64,000 nt of DNA from Elmis aenea (lineage: Eukaryota > Arthropoda > Insecta > Coleoptera > Elmidae). Position numbers and translations under genes: made by a program. The DNA lies in contig OX393578.1 of assembly GCA_947652605.1 (NCBI GenBank), positions 37,453,470-37,517,469 on the forward strand, read 5' to 3'. Below the pieces are notes generated by a model, which searched no databases, was not told the origin of the DNA, and saw nothing but the letters and a program-made list of their open reading frames with translations. This document shows positions 1 through 13,879 of this stretch, piece by piece (positions within the stretch are counted from its first letter, which is position 1; each line of letters opens with the position of its first letter).

Positions 1-412
1 AATTTTTGGTAGGTACACCCGACGATGACGATTTGCAAAATGTCAACGATCAAATTTCACATAAAACAGTAGGCACATAAAATCGAAGTAATTGCGACAC
101 TTCTTGACGATTTGAGAAAAGCAAATCTCAATGAAGTGTTGATAGTAATGGAATGTTTAAAAGCAAATTTACGGTTAGTAGAAGTAATAATTGCAAAATT
201 AAGATCAGACATCATTGAAGTAGTAATTTGGTGTAAATATGGCTAATGATAACAAACTTAGTTCATATTTATTACCACCTAATAAATTTTCGGCTTTGTT
301 GTTAGAAATTTTGCCAAAATTAAATTTAGATACAACGTTTGAAATTCCATTAGATGTGAAAAACATTCATGTATATCATACAATGTCCAAAATCTCAGTA
401 GAATATGGTTAA
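1..412 (+). pseudogene. 5' part of a degraded retroelement envelope gene
   Basis: The window opens inside an old protein-coding stretch that is open only in pieces. One frame is open from about 9 to a stop near 78 (acidic DDDDLQN motif), a second from about 82 to a stop near 246 (charged, helix-like), and a third from about 257 to the stop at 410-412 (PPNKFSALLLEILPK). Together with the open frame that starts at 405 they read as successive parts of one protein, so at least three frame breaks have occurred. Position just upstream of a transmembrane-tail frame and an LTR suggests the ectodomain of an errantivirus- or BEL-like envelope. That family call is inference; the stretch is clearly not functional. 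Confidence 0.5.
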
Positions 413-959
413 AGTTAATAACATTTGCAAAAATTGCAGTTATGTGAAAGAAATTAGTAAGACGGGAATATTGACGGTTCCAAACGATTGTTACGTCAAA
501 GTTGCTGGTAATACACTTTTGACCTATAATCACCATAGGACAAAGGTATTATCAGCTCCTTCAGTTTATTTCCCACCAAATGATCAGTCTTTTAAGAATA
601 TGTTTGTAAAAATTCATGAGAACAACACCTGGATTGAGAAAATTAATACATTGTTTAGGAAGCCTCATTTTTCAAAATTTGAGAATTTAGAAATTCCTTT
701 AACTCACATTGGAAAGATGATCGATGAATTGGATGAAGGTGATACCAATTCATCGAAATTTCATATTTTGTCATGGAGTCTTGGTACAGTGGTAGTAATT
801 ACTTTAGGAATTATTGTTTTATTATTTTACTATTGTGGTTTGCGAAAATGCATTAATTTAAGAAAATCAATCGAACATGTGGAAAGTGGAAATAAAAGCA
901 TGCCTTCCACATCAGATACCACTGAACCAAGACCTCAACATAGGCAAAAAGAATTTTAG
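405..959 (+). CDS. Envelope-like C-terminal fragment (LTR retroelement)
   Basis: Open frame of 184 codons. It has a cysteine-bearing ectodomain remnant (Cys 8, 11, 29), a strongly hydrophobic segment at about residues 121-146 that fits a single membrane anchor, then a basic LRK stop-transfer and a hydrophilic tail of about 38 residues. This is the architecture of the C-terminal end of an insect retroelement envelope protein. The frame continues an upstream coding region that is in another frame, so this ATG is probably internal and the gene is a pseudogene. A polypurine tract and LTR lie about 640 bp downstream, as expected for the last gene of such an element. No fusion peptide or cleavage site can be assigned with confidence. 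A host membrane protein is the alternative, but the LTR context argues against it. Confidence 0.5.
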   Translation: MVKVNNICKNCSYVKEISKTGILTVPNDCYVKVAGNTLLTYNHHRTKVLSAPSVYFPPNDQSFKNMFVKIHENNTWIEKINTLFRKPHFSKFENLEIPLTHIGKMIDELDEGDTNSSKFHILSWSLGTVVVITLGIIVLLFYYCGLRKCINLRKSIEHVESGNKSMPSTSDTTEPRPQHRQKEF

Positions 960-1605
960 TTTGATTAAGTTAAGTAGTAGTAAGTAGTATTAACTGTTGT
1001 GTATACAAGTATTCAAGGTTTTATGTTAGTAGTAAGTAGTTTAGTTACACACTTTTAACTAAATATATGCAATTCTCAGGCAATCAAACCAAGGCGCAGA
1101 TGCTCAGGTGAAATGTTCACCCAAAACACAACAAAAAGGCACCGTGGATATCCCTGACCTTCCATAACCAACAGCTGAGTAGTTCATGGTAGCAATGGCA
1201 GAATACGTAGCTTGCAGTAGATAATGTTATCAACAAGCATGTAACGCCGACCTAGCTAAGGATGCATGGTCAGCACCATGATGTATGGAAGTAAGGCTCT
1301 GTACCACAACCTGCCTCAACATCGGCCAAGTACCAGCAATGTACTCAAGTTTCAAGGGCATCTCGCCGTAGTAAAGTTTGTAAGCCATTGAGCAAAAAGC
1401 AAAATTAGAAAAGTGTTGTAATCAGTTACAGTTATGTATTAAGTTCATTTCAATTTTTATTAATGTTTTATTTTTTTTGAAGTTAGTTAGGTAATTGTTT
1501 AGTTCGTAGTTTGATCAGTTTCAGTTTAGAGTTGCTTTACTTATGCTAATGATTTATGACGATAATTACTCTTCAAGTAATTATCTTATTTAAAGAGGGA
1601 AGTGA
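960..1605 (+). other. Non-coding 3' region of the LTR element, ending in a polypurine tract
   Basis: No sustained open frame. The stretch is richer in GC than its surroundings between about 1080 and 1380. It ends in the purine run AAAGAGGGAAG at 1592-1602 followed by TGA, directly before the LTR; this fits the plus-strand primer site of an LTR retroelement. Confidence 0.45.
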
Positions 1606-1957
1606 TGTTGCAGTTGCACATTTTTGTATTCCAAAGACAAAACATCATTCCGCAGTTTATTAGTTTCATATTCCAAATTCTCGCGTGTTATGTATTCCGT
1701 TAATTCAGCAAATTAGATGTATGAGCCGCGCGGGGCTGAATATACTCCGCGGGTGAAACGCAGTAATTTATGTAGATTCAGCATAAAAATCATTAGGAAA
1801 AATAAAGAAAAATTAAGGGATTATTGTAGTGACGGCAGAAGAGCAAAGTCTTGTAGTGACGTGTGAATATAACCAATGATGTATATAAAATGTAAGTAAA
1901 TTAGCAATAAATAGTTTTAAGCTAAACATCATTTTATTAAGCGATTTCCTTGCAACA
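1606..1957 (+). repeat. 3' LTR of the env-bearing retroelement
   Basis: About 352 bp running from TGTTGCAG to CTTGCAACA, giving short inverted TG...CA ends. Inside are a TATA-like GTATATAAAA at 1881-1890 and an AATAAA at 1906-1911, the expected promoter and polyadenylation signals. The 5' LTR lies outside the window, so the ends rest on the inverted termini and the purine tract only. Confidence 0.5.
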
Positions 1958-2039
1958 AAACCCACAGTTTTGAAGTAGTTTCAGGTTGATTTAGTAAGTA
2001 TATAAAACTCCGGGTAAAAGCGGAACCCCACGTTAACAG

Positions 2040-2940
2040 AAAGTTGCATCGTTGCTAGGTTACAGCCCCATGAAGAGGGGATGAAAAATTGTTGTTTTAT
2101 TGATAAATCAAGAACGCTTTGACCTACAACATTTATATTTGGCACGTATTCTACAATAGGCAAGCGTGTTCTTATGCATAAGTTTGAGCGAAATCCCACT
2201 ATAGGGGGCGCTACAATCGATAATAGCAGAGAAAAAACCTGCTGTTTTTTTTTTGTCGATCGTAATTTCAATTTTTTTTGTAACAGTCGGATAGGTAGGT
2301 CTAAGATGTACATTTTTAGTAACCTAAAGTTTTTTGATAAGAGCCATCGTTTTGGAGAAAAACTCGATTTTATTAAAATATTACTCTGAGATTTATTGAA
2401 AATATTTAACAAAATAAGGTTTTATACAAATAAAACTGGACATAATAAATAATTAATAAAAAACATAAGAATAACTACCACAACTAAAAATGATTGTTAC
2501 AATAAACGAAAATATGACATCTGACTACATTTGTTTTGTTTGTTAACTCACAGTAAACTAGTTTTTGTTAAATATTTTCAATAAACCTCAGAGTTATATT
2601 TTAATAAAATCGAGTTTTTCTCCAAAACGATGGCTCCTATCAAAAAACTTTAAGTAACTAAATACGTACATCTTAGACCTACCTATCCGACTGTCACAAT
2701 AAAGAATTGAAATTACGATCGACAAAAAAAAACAGCAGGTTTTTTCTCTGCTATTATCGATTGTAGCGCCCCCTATGATGGGATTTCGCTCAAACTTATG
2801 CATAAGAACACGTTTGCCTATTGTAGAATACGTGCCAAATATAAATGTTGTAGGTCAAAGCGTTCTTGATTTATCAATAAAACAACAATTTTTCATCCCC
2901 TCTTCATGGGGCTGTAACTTAGCAACGATGCAACTTTCTA
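2040..2940. mobile_element. Foldback element A (arms about 377 bp)
   Basis: Positions 2040-2416 are the reverse complement of 2563-2940, with a 146-bp unrelated loop. The arms differ at only scattered positions. The outer ends (GAAAGTTGCATCG and its complement) have no clear target duplication. Beyond the right arm at about 3018 is an ACACCCTGTATA terminus, linking it to the CACCCTGTAT repeats elsewhere in the window. Open frames on both arms mirror each other and are not genes. Confidence 0.85.
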
Positions 2941-2942
2941 TA

Positions 2943-3480
2943 AGGCATGTTGGGCTAAATCGTCCTATTTTTCAATGTAGATTCACCAGTAGAAACTATG
3001 CTACATCGTTCAGAAACACCCTGTATAAAAGTATTAGTAGATACGTTTCACTCAACAAATTTCAATGTCGTCTTTTTTAGTATAAAATTACCGAAACATT
3101 TACTACACAAAGTCGTTTTATAAAAAGTATTTGATGAAACAAGATTATGTCTCACTGCAATTAAAAAAAATATTGTTTAGCTTAAAGCTTTTGAAATATT
3201 TAAATAACTGATGTCATAATTATCATTCTATTCTGTATGTAAATAATTAAGTACTATATTTTAAGATAATCGAGAAAAATATTGGCTGAAGAAGAGATAA
3301 AATATTTTTAAACCGAACTTTTTTGAATGATGAACAAATATTTGAATTCTATTAATTATCGCCTGTTCACCTATAAATTATCATTAAAAAGCATTAAATT
3401 GAAAAATATTAGTTTTAGATCCTAAACGTTTTTTAAAAACAATTAAATTAAATACAAGAGAATGTAAAAAATAAAAAATA
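2943..3480. other. AT-rich stretch, no gene seen
   Basis: Apart from the ACACCCTGTATA motif near 3018, I see only AT-rich unique-looking sequence with no open frame of note. Confidence 0.5.
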
Positions 3481-4140
3481 TACGGGGTGTTACAATAAAA
3501 AATAGATTTATTAACATAAAAAATCATCTAAATGGATCAAACAAAACAAGCACCCTGAGTATTATTTTAAAACTTTAACCACTTAGTAGAAGTATACAGG
3601 CTGTCACACAAAAAACGCCGCAAGCTGTAACTCCGTTGTCTGTGGTCCGATTTTGTTGAACAAAAAAGTAAATGAAATGGCTCCTTAAATACTATAAACT
3701 GAATTGGATTTCAATTTTTTTCAAGTTGAACCTAATTGTCAAACGACAGTCAATTATTTTTTCCAAATGGCACCATCTATTTTTTTTTACTAAATCTGGT
3801 AGACATTTTTTTTTGAATTGTAATTAAGTAAGTTAATCTATTCTCAATTTAAGTTTTACACGAATTGTTACTGCCGTTCCAAAGTTTTTGAATGTTGAAA
3901 ACTTTTAAAAGTGCTGTTTCAGTTAAAATTTTCATAAAAATGTAAATAAAACCAAAACGCTTAGCTTTAGGCCCATATAACCTTTTAGATTTTTTAAAGC
4001 AAATTAAAAGGGGAACCCAAAAATATAAAAATATACAGGGTGTGCTATTTAAAATTTCAAAGTTTTGGTTCGTTTCCGGTTGAACCGGAAGTCGTATCAC
4101 AACGTCATAATTAGCATTGAATCCGAAACCTACCATAATG
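3481..4140. repeat. CACCCTGTAT-family repeat remnants
   Basis: Short termini of the ACAGGGTGT / CACCCTG type occur at about 3483, 3550, 3594 and 4033. The block 3970-4110 (CCATATAAC, then ATATACAGGGTGTGCTATTT, then CGGTTGAACCGGAAGTC) is a diverged relative of blocks at 32520-32650, 33960-34110 and 57755-57900. These are eroded non-autonomous elements. Confidence 0.6.
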
Positions 4141-4943
4141 GTCAGTTATCATTTTTTTTTTTAAATATCTTTGACAGTATTCTAGATGTTTGCATATTTC
4201 CATATTTTTGCGCAGCACTGTATGCAACGCGCTGCGAAGCGATATTAATGTGACGTCACATACCTCAGATTATTTGCAATTATTGTGTTCCTGGTTACCG
4301 TTACCACTAAACCATTTAAAAACGTCAACTTTAGCGGGTAAGGCTAAAGACTGTTTATATTGCCCTCTGTTTTACTGCTATCTAATTACTAGCCAAAAGT
4401 AAACAAAATCGACAAGAGTGCAAAAATAAGCAGTTTTTTCAATTTTTGAACACGGCGCACCACATCAATTTTCCTGAATTTTTCAGGAAATATTAATTAT
4501 GACTAAATACAATATATATGTAAGTGCCGCACTCTTACCTATAAAAAAAACAATTGAAAAACGCATTTAAAATCTTAATTTTTTTTTCAAAAATTCGAAT
4601 TTTTCGTCAAACTTAAAAATAAAAATTTTTTTAAATAAGATATGTTATTATGCTCATTCATGAATTTTTTCAAAATTTTTCGATTATTCAGGGCAAAGAA
4701 AAAAAATAAAAACGAAAAAACAGCTTTTTTCGATTACTAGGAGAAGGGAGGCAAAGGGGGTGCTAAATTTATTGCAAATATTTTTTATTGTATGATACCT
4801 ACATAGCAAAATAACTAATTTAAAATTTGGTTTCAAGGGCCGCTGGCCTATCTTATCCTGCTAGGCCCTTTTCCTAGGTGTAGAAAGTCGCCAAAACGAG
4901 TTAATTATGACTTTCTCTTAACCTCATAAGTTTGTTTTCATAC
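4141..4943. other. No gene seen; AT-rich
   Basis: A moderately GC-rich patch lies at 4200-4350; the rest is AT-rich with long A/T runs. Nothing assignable. Confidence 0.5.
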
Positions 4944-5033
4944 AAAAAAAACTTTAACCAACCTTTAACCTGACCCTCATTCATTTGGTCAGTAATAGAG
5001 GGTCAGGACAAAGGTTGGTTAAAGTTTTTTTTA
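4944..5033. repeat. Small hairpin MITE-like repeat
   Basis: ACTTTAACCAACCTTTAACC...GACCCTC at 4951-4979 pairs with GAGGGTCAGGACAAAGGTTGGTTAAAG at 4998-5025 around a short loop. A diverged copy is at 15963-16044 and a partial one at 28850-28875, so this is a dispersed family. Confidence 0.65.
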
Positions 5034-5119
5034 AAAATAAATTATGAAAATTAAGCTAATAGGTTTGTTTTTATTACAAACAATTATGAAGGCATTTTAT
5101 TATTTGCCTAGTCGAAACA

Positions 5120-5400
5120 CCAGATGCTCATTTTGCCGGCTTTTTACAAAATGCCTGGGCAATTTACAAAAGACCGTTCTTTCGTTTTCAAATATGTGTT
5201 GCCAATAAAGTCGTTTTCATTGCGCTCTTTTGACACTTTGCTTGGAGTATACTTGCCATTATGTATAATACCTAGGCAATGTATAAAATGCCTAGGAAAA
5301 GTATGTAACATAATCACGAAAATCAGATATTTTATACTTTTCCTAAAAACTTCAGGCAGTCTACATAATTTCTAGGCATTCTATACAATACCTGCGTTTC
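5120..5400. repeat. Cluster of short CCTAGG-centred repeats
   Basis: The motif TATAAAATGCCTAGGCAAT and its variants recur at about 5147, 5262, 5281 and 5350-5390, separated by short spacers. This is a degenerate short tandem family or the subterminal region of an unclassified element. Confidence 0.4.
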
Positions 5401-5424
5401 ACACATTGCCGGTAACACATACAT

Positions 5425-5505
5425 TTTTATGAACCCAGTAGACACAAATGTCATTTACAGTTAGGCAAGTCGTTAAAGCATTCGGGCACCGGCTAATACA
5501 ATTAT
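5425..5505. repeat. Dispersed repeat shared with 15515-15590
   Basis: The segment containing AGACACAAATGTCATTTACAG and TCGTTAAAGC is clearly homologous to 15528-15575. A weaker trace (CCCAGTAGACAAATCG) is at 8617. Its class is unknown. Confidence 0.55.
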
Positions 5506-7970
5506 TAGTCCTTAACTGCAATAAATTAGTACAAGATCGCCTGCTGAAGCAAACCTTTTCAGCGAAATCGAAAATGATATCAAACAAAGTATGTTCAGAT
5601 AATGGCGTTTTATGAAAACATTAGATGATGTATTTGTATGCATTGAATGTAAAAAATTAAGCTGGAAAATAAAACTTCTGATTCGAATGCATAAAATACA
5701 ATTAATTGGATGTGTATGACATTCAAAAATATATTATGTGGTATTTTAACATTTTTGTTCGATTTTCCATACTAAAAACATCAGCTACCTAGAACTTGCG
5801 TTTTCTCATTTAAAGCGAAGTTGTCAGAAAAGTTTTACCTCAATTCGATGTTAACATTTTTTACTTGGACTGAACGAACACAGAAAATTATTTAATAAAC
5901 TCTTTCCAGATTTGCCTTACAAACGATTTTTTTTCGTCAGTTTTCGCTGCCTCCATCGCCTAATATTACACGAAGTAGGTATATTTTTTTCAACTTAAGA
6001 TCATATATGAAGCTGTCACTGTATAGCATGTAAGCCATCATAGCATCAAGTGTTTGTTCAGCTGAAAGCCGACTAACCCTGTGTGGGAAAAGCACTCGTT
6101 ATTGAGTTCACTTAGATCAGATGAACCGGCAAATTACATCAAGGATCTCAATCCTTGCAGATTGCTGCGGGACACGCTCTTGCACGTCCCTCTATTGCAT
6201 TAATCGCACATCGAGTTTGTTCTACTCTTTTATTTATGTTTATCTTTTGTTTTTCTATGAAACTGCAGATTAAATTTATACTTCATTCAAACAAATAATA
6301 AAAAAACGAGAATGCTGGAAAACTAATCTAGTTCTACACTTAAACGTAGAAAACTTTAGAGCAATAATTATTATTTCAAAAACCTTAACTTATATTTAAA
6401 TTGATTCTATAATATTTATATAGAGTTCTTCGAGTTTATTTAAAACATAAATAATGTTCATTCTCTGTATTAACTTTTATTTATAATTTATACATATACG
6501 TGTTAGAAGCTATACGCTGCATGGTTAGGTATTAGGAATTTTATTTTTTTTTTTATAAAAAGGAAAATTAGATAAGAGATGTAACAATCCAAATAAAAAT
6601 TCTTCCTTTTTAAAATGTTTATTCATATAAATACCTATTACATTTTTTATGAAGTTCCACTGAAAGCTTGTCTTAGATTATTTCGCCTGACATAAGTAAT
6701 ATCCATATAAAGTTGTTTTAAATTTGATACACTATATCAGGTGATTCGTTTGACTGTCGTAATCCTAAAACTTTGTTATTTAAGAGAAACCCCCTATAAA
6801 CATAATATTTTTTTATACCGCAGAACATGCTTTATCCAATGAGGTTAATACGGTTTTCTACGATGAATTTTGTCAGAGCAGCGTTAGTCAACTTTTTTCT
6901 TGAAATTACATGGTACATTGTTTTAATTGATTCTGATGGAAAATCAAATTTTTATTCTAATATTGCATTAAATATAGGATCATACAAGGAAAAAGTTTGA
7001 GAAAAATGAGTTTCAAAATTATTCATTATGTTTCACCAAATCTTTGTATTTGACTGAACAAAACACGATCGCTGTAGTAACTGACAGTTTACCTAACATG
7101 TTGCATGGATATGTGCAGGTAGCCTACTTATCAACGTTGGTACGTTCGTTTTTATGAATATTTGGACTTGAAAATACATTTATTTTACCAAAGCTTTCAC
7201 TTTGCTTTGAATATCATATTTTGCGTATAAATTTGAGTTTGTATAATAATTTTTCTGGATTAAAGTTGTTTAATATCCTTGGCCTATATACATACACTGG
7301 GGCTTATTTATTTTAATTGCAAATAGTAATAATTATTCAACAAATTCGTCTCTAATTAAGGTTTATAGAGCAACCTGCTCGTCTCTTTTAAATCAGCAAT
7401 TCTAAATTGGTACTTTGATTATTCGGCTGTATTAAAGTAAATCAAGTTTTTAGTAGTTTACTATAAGTACAGAAATGAATGAAATGCCATGCAATATGTT
7501 GGAAAATAATTTGTAGGATCATTTCAATTTATTTGTGTTTTTCGATAGAGTTTGAAAGAAAAATCAAAACAGTGCAGATTTCATAAATAAAGATTTGAAA
7601 AAAAAACCTTTTCGTACAAAATAATGTAAATAAAAGTTTTTGAATTGAAACATATGGAATACATTTTATCGTTTTAATATTCATAATTTGAAACCTCTAA
7701 AGGCAATCTTTATTCAACAGAAACATTTGTAGTACAATTGATAACATTGTCGCTGTTATTCTAAAAAAAGTCCGTGTTATTTAAATCATATCGTGTTTGA
7801 ATACTCTTGATTTTCCATTTTCATTAACACTACAGACAAACGCTATGAAAGTGGTTGACAGTTATTATTATTGGCTTTTGTTGTCATTCCCCAGGGCTAC
7901 TATTTAAAAATGTTTCAATTTCTCTTAACTTTATCTAAAATTCTTAATAACTCGAAAATTATTGCAGATA
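5506..7970. other. Long gene-free AT-rich stretch
   Basis: No convincing coding frame, transposon terminus or RNA gene. The patch 6040-6210 is less AT-rich but shows no open frame. Confidence 0.5.
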
Positions 7971-7980
7971 GGTATAGGAA

Positions 7981-8162
7981 GAGAGAGACCAAGAATAAAA
8001 TCGGAAAAAGAAGTGAGGAAGAGACTAGAAGAAAAAGGAGTCAGCTGGAGAGATGTGCCACAATTAGCTAACGATAGGAAGGAGTGGAGACATAATATAG
8101 AAATAGAAAAGCGTACCTCGACACCGAAAGGTACAAGAGGAACCGATTAAGAAGAAGAAGAA
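7981..8162 (+). pseudogene. 5'-truncated LINE 3' end with target-site duplication
   Basis: Only the last part of a non-LTR retrotransposon ORF2 remains. The frame reads RPRIKSEKEVRKRLEEKG, then SWRDVPQLANDRKEWR, the typical C-terminal tail of insect LINE reverse-transcriptase proteins, and stops at 8148-8150. It is followed by a GAA-rich tail (GAAGAAGAAGAAG). The fragment is bracketed by a 10-bp direct repeat GGTATAGGAA at 7971-7980 and 8163-8172, the target-site duplication of a target-primed insertion. The element was therefore born truncated to about 182 bp. The exact clade cannot be fixed from so short a piece; RTE-, CR1- and Jockey-like elements share such tails. Confidence 0.8.
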
Positions 8163-8172
8163 GGTATAGGAA

Positions 8173-9339
8173 AAGCTAATACAGATTGATGCAGAATTTA
8201 ATTTTGCATTATAAAATGAAAAAAAATATTGGGGCATTGTACCTATTTGAAATAAACGAGTTTTTCTGGTCTGTATTAACAGGAAATTAAATTTTGGACA
8301 CCCTGTAAGTAATGCATCGATTGGAAAATTTCCAGCATGAACTCCAAGGTTTCTTCTTTGTCTAAATTTGAGGGTTTCCTCTTTAAAAATGGCGGCGGTA
8401 GATAATATTGAGCAAAATTAATTTAAAAAGATAATAATTAACAATTACTTTAAGTTGTAATAAATTTTTTTAAAGAGATAATCAAAAATAACAAATTCGA
8501 ATTAAATTTAATACATTAACAAAACAATAAACAATTCTTAATGTAACAGACCAGGCTAGACAAAACACTTTTTTAAATATTTACATCCAGTTTTATCTAA
8601 GAATTAAAATGTGCACCCAGTAGACAAATCGTATTTAATGTCTTATCACTTAAACTTGTTCAAATTTGTTGGAAACCACTGACTTAACCGTTTACCGGTA
8701 ATGGAACCCCTAGTAAGGCCGCACTTCAGTAGTAATGTTACAATCTGTACACTGTACAACTTATATTGGCAAAATGTCCATTTTACAATGACTTAAAATT
8801 GTTCCCTATTGTACATGTTTCATTTGATTTCGAATGTCACTTATTAAAATATCTCATGGTCTGTAATTTATGATGTCTTTAAACTATTATTGATTTTTTA
8901 CCCGTTTCTGTAAATGTCCAATTTTTACGACAAATAAGGGTGGGACAAACCTACCCAAACATTTAATTTTTTTACTCTATGCTGCACCATAATACAATAA
9001 AGACCAGTTTTACTCTACTGTAGTTATTTTGTGATTGTTTTAACCAAGTTGCTGACGCACAAACAAAAGTTACACATATAATCACCTTCCGGTGGTGCTC
9101 ATCTCGTCTTTTATTCTAAAACATAATAAAGCTATTTGCAATTATATGATGTCGTTTCGTCTTAAGATAAGTTGCATTTAAAATTCGCTATTCTAAACTT
9201 TTTATATTGGATGTGTGTTGGTTTAAAAGTTTGTGACGTTGGTTCCGATCAACACTTTATAAATTTAGATGTCATCAAACATCGTTAAACCCATTATATG
9301 GTTAATTAGTAAGTTTTGGTTTACAAATTTTTTAAACGC
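8173..9339. other. No gene seen
   Basis: AT-rich sequence without recognisable coding or repeat structure apart from a CACCCTGTAAG-like motif near 8299. Confidence 0.5.
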
Positions 9340-9680
9340 TTATAGAAGGGAAGAGGACACCAACATATAAGTTGCTCATAGGCGACACATCCCTGCGCCT
9401 CTGGTGATAGGTGGCTCGATATATTAAATTATACGCAATATAACGAAAGCGTGCAGTTATTCATCATCATTACGCTTGTAAAGAAATTTTCACATGTTCC
9501 GTGCGGCGAGGACGTGTTCTCTTAACCTATGCTAACGCCGTGCAACGTTGATGGTGTCAGGATATAATCCTTGCTCCCCTACCGCAAGCCGAACGATCGT
9601 GTTGCGTTCCGCGAACGATCTGCCCGGGGTTGTAGGCTTACTCAGACATAAAAGTGGACGTACACAACATGATGAGTGGT
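9340..9680. other. GC-rich island without an open frame
   Basis: This stretch has visibly higher GC and CpG than its neighbours (for example CCGTGCGGCGAGGACG near 9500 and GCGTTCCGCGAACGATC near 9604). Neither strand keeps an open frame. It could be a promoter or untranslated exon of a host gene, a regulatory island, or an unrecognised repeat. Confidence 0.3.
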
Positions 9681-10468
9681 CGTCACTCAAGCGATATATC
9701 GATATGACGTGTATTCACTAAATTCTCTAAATTTAGGTCAACCCTATAACAATAGTAAATATTTATGTTTTTGACAAAATATCTTTATCACTTATGTTTC
9801 CTAAATTTCAAACATATTAGAATAATGTGCACTTCGTATCCGCACTCTGATTTTTAACAGTAGATTGAAACAAAATTAGTGAAACTTACTTTTTGTGACA
9901 AGTCAATGTCGATATGTTTTGTAAAATTCCACAAACTTTTTGTACAAAGCGATGATGTTCATGAAATATTAGCAACGAGTCACAACGATGTTTATGTAAC
10001 ATGTGGATCATTTTGTCTGTTTTGAAGTACGTGTAACCGGGTTGTTTTGTTTTGAATTGCGTGTTATTGTACTGTTGTACTCCTCTCTTTTCCCAGAGCA
10101 TGCAATTTTTTTCGCTGTAGGATGGATAGTTAGTAAAGGCGATATGCCAATTTTAACGTTTAGCATTGATTAATGGTGGAATTTAATTTGCAAATAGATT
10201 TTTTTAGAAATTTGTTTATAATTGGTATTTATGAAAATGTGAAAATAAAAACTTTAAAAGTTGTTTAAATTGTAAAGCTTGTTTGAATAAGTACGAAAAT
10301 TAGAATATGAAATTAAAGATTTTTGGGTCTGTAAGGTGAAGTTAAATTAAATGGTTTCTTTTGCGACGTAATTATTTGGTCAGTTTTTACAGAATTGTAC
10401 ACAAAACCTATTTTTTCTAACAAATTTCAACTGCAAAACCACGCAACCCCTGTGCCCAAAACAAAATT
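9681..10468. other. No gene seen
   Basis: AT-rich. A 71-codon minus-strand frame at 9886-10101 resembles nothing I recognise and has no coding signature. Confidence 0.45.
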
Positions 10469-11232
10469 ATATACAGGGTGGTCCACATACAAGGGTCGCT
10501 ATTGGGATCTCGTTAACGGTAAGAGCTAAAAAAAAAATTAAACTAATTATTCCTCTCCCTGAGGTCTATTTAGTGATGCTTTAATGTTTTAAATAAGGTC
10601 CATGGCACGCTAAATCCAAATGTGCATTTTTTTTAAATCGGTAATAACTCGGTTATACTTGATGGTACAAAAATTGTTTTGGGGAAAAAGTTGTAGATTT
10701 GTTACCCACTGTAAAATGAAAACATTCACTTGTTTCAATATTGTTTAAATTATTAGATAACTTGCAAACTTGCATTTTTTAAATGGAGACCATAATTGGC
10801 TATAACCTTATGAAAAAAAAATGCATTGTTTTTCCTTTTTTGAATAATATAAGATTTAATGTATTTATTTTGATATAAATGCTCAAAACAAATAAAATTC
10901 ATCAAAAAGTCCTGATGAAGCTTTGAGAATTTAAACAATTTTGAAACAAATAAATGTTTTCATTTTACAGTGCGTAAAAAAATTTACAACTTTTTTCCCA
11001 AAAATAGTTTTGTACCATCAAGTATAACCGAGTTATTAACGATTTTAACAAAATGCCCATTTAGATTTTTGGTTATTATCTGCCGTGCCATGAAACTTTT
11101 TTAAAACATTAAAGCATTACTGAGTAGGTCTCTGAAAGGGGAACAATTTGTCTAATTTAAACTTCTTTGCAGCTCTCACTGTTTACGAATCCCAATAGTT
11201 TGCCCTCTTCTATATGTGAACCACGCTACATA
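10469..11232. mobile_element. Foldback element B, TACAGGGTGG ends
   Basis: The left arm (10470-10756) begins TACAGGGTGGTCCACATA and pairs imperfectly with the right arm (10927-11232), which ends TATGTGAACCACGCTACA. Strong pairing includes GTACCATCAAGTATAACCGAG (at 11014) with its complement at about 10650-10671. The loop is about 170 bp and includes a TTGGCTATAACC segment, which is shared with foldback F (36158-36175), so B and F are one family. No coding capacity. Confidence 0.8.
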
Positions 11233-11913
11233 ATTTAACAAAACCGACAATTCAGCTTTTACATTCTACAACTAAATCCAACCAAATATAAAAATAAAAC
11301 ACATACTAACCCAACCAAATTAATAAATAATATTATCAAACGGTAAACCTTTTTCTTTTATAACAACCACATCAATAATAATATGACAATAACAAATAAA
11401 AACGGTCAATTGTCAACTTGTCCAATAAAACATTAAAATAAAACCCATACTCCATACTGTACAAGTAATTTCATGTAAAAACTGCAAGGGCGTTTACATA
11501 GCTTTCAACAAAGCACACACTTTTAGTTTTGAAGAAACATCAATCTTACAAAACAAATACAAAGAAAAACCGAGACAAATAGTTGAAATAATTGAAATAC
11601 AACAACACATTGTATCAATGACAAAACAGACTTTCGAAATTTAAGCTCAATTTATTATAATTTGATTAAACCTAAGCAAATTATTTAAAAATAAAATTCA
11701 ATGAATCCGATCATGTATGATTGATTGTAACATATGAGCGACATTGCCGCATAAAAATTTTAAAGCCGTAACATATATCTGGTTAGATCCGACCAAGTTT
11801 TTAATTTGTAAAATGTTTTATCGTCTTAATCTGTGGCAATTATGTTTTTTTTAAGTGTCAAAATTTTAATAAGTACTTATAACGATTTTGTGCAAAAGTT
11901 ACAAGTGAAACAA
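11233..11913. other. No gene seen; A-rich
   Basis: A-rich sequence between foldback B and the microsatellite, with no open frame or terminus. Confidence 0.5.

Positions 11914-13879
<1,966 letters not shown>

Noticed and set aside
1981..3080. Paired homologous proteins on opposite strands
   Set aside because: The frames are mirror images caused by foldback A; no family features.
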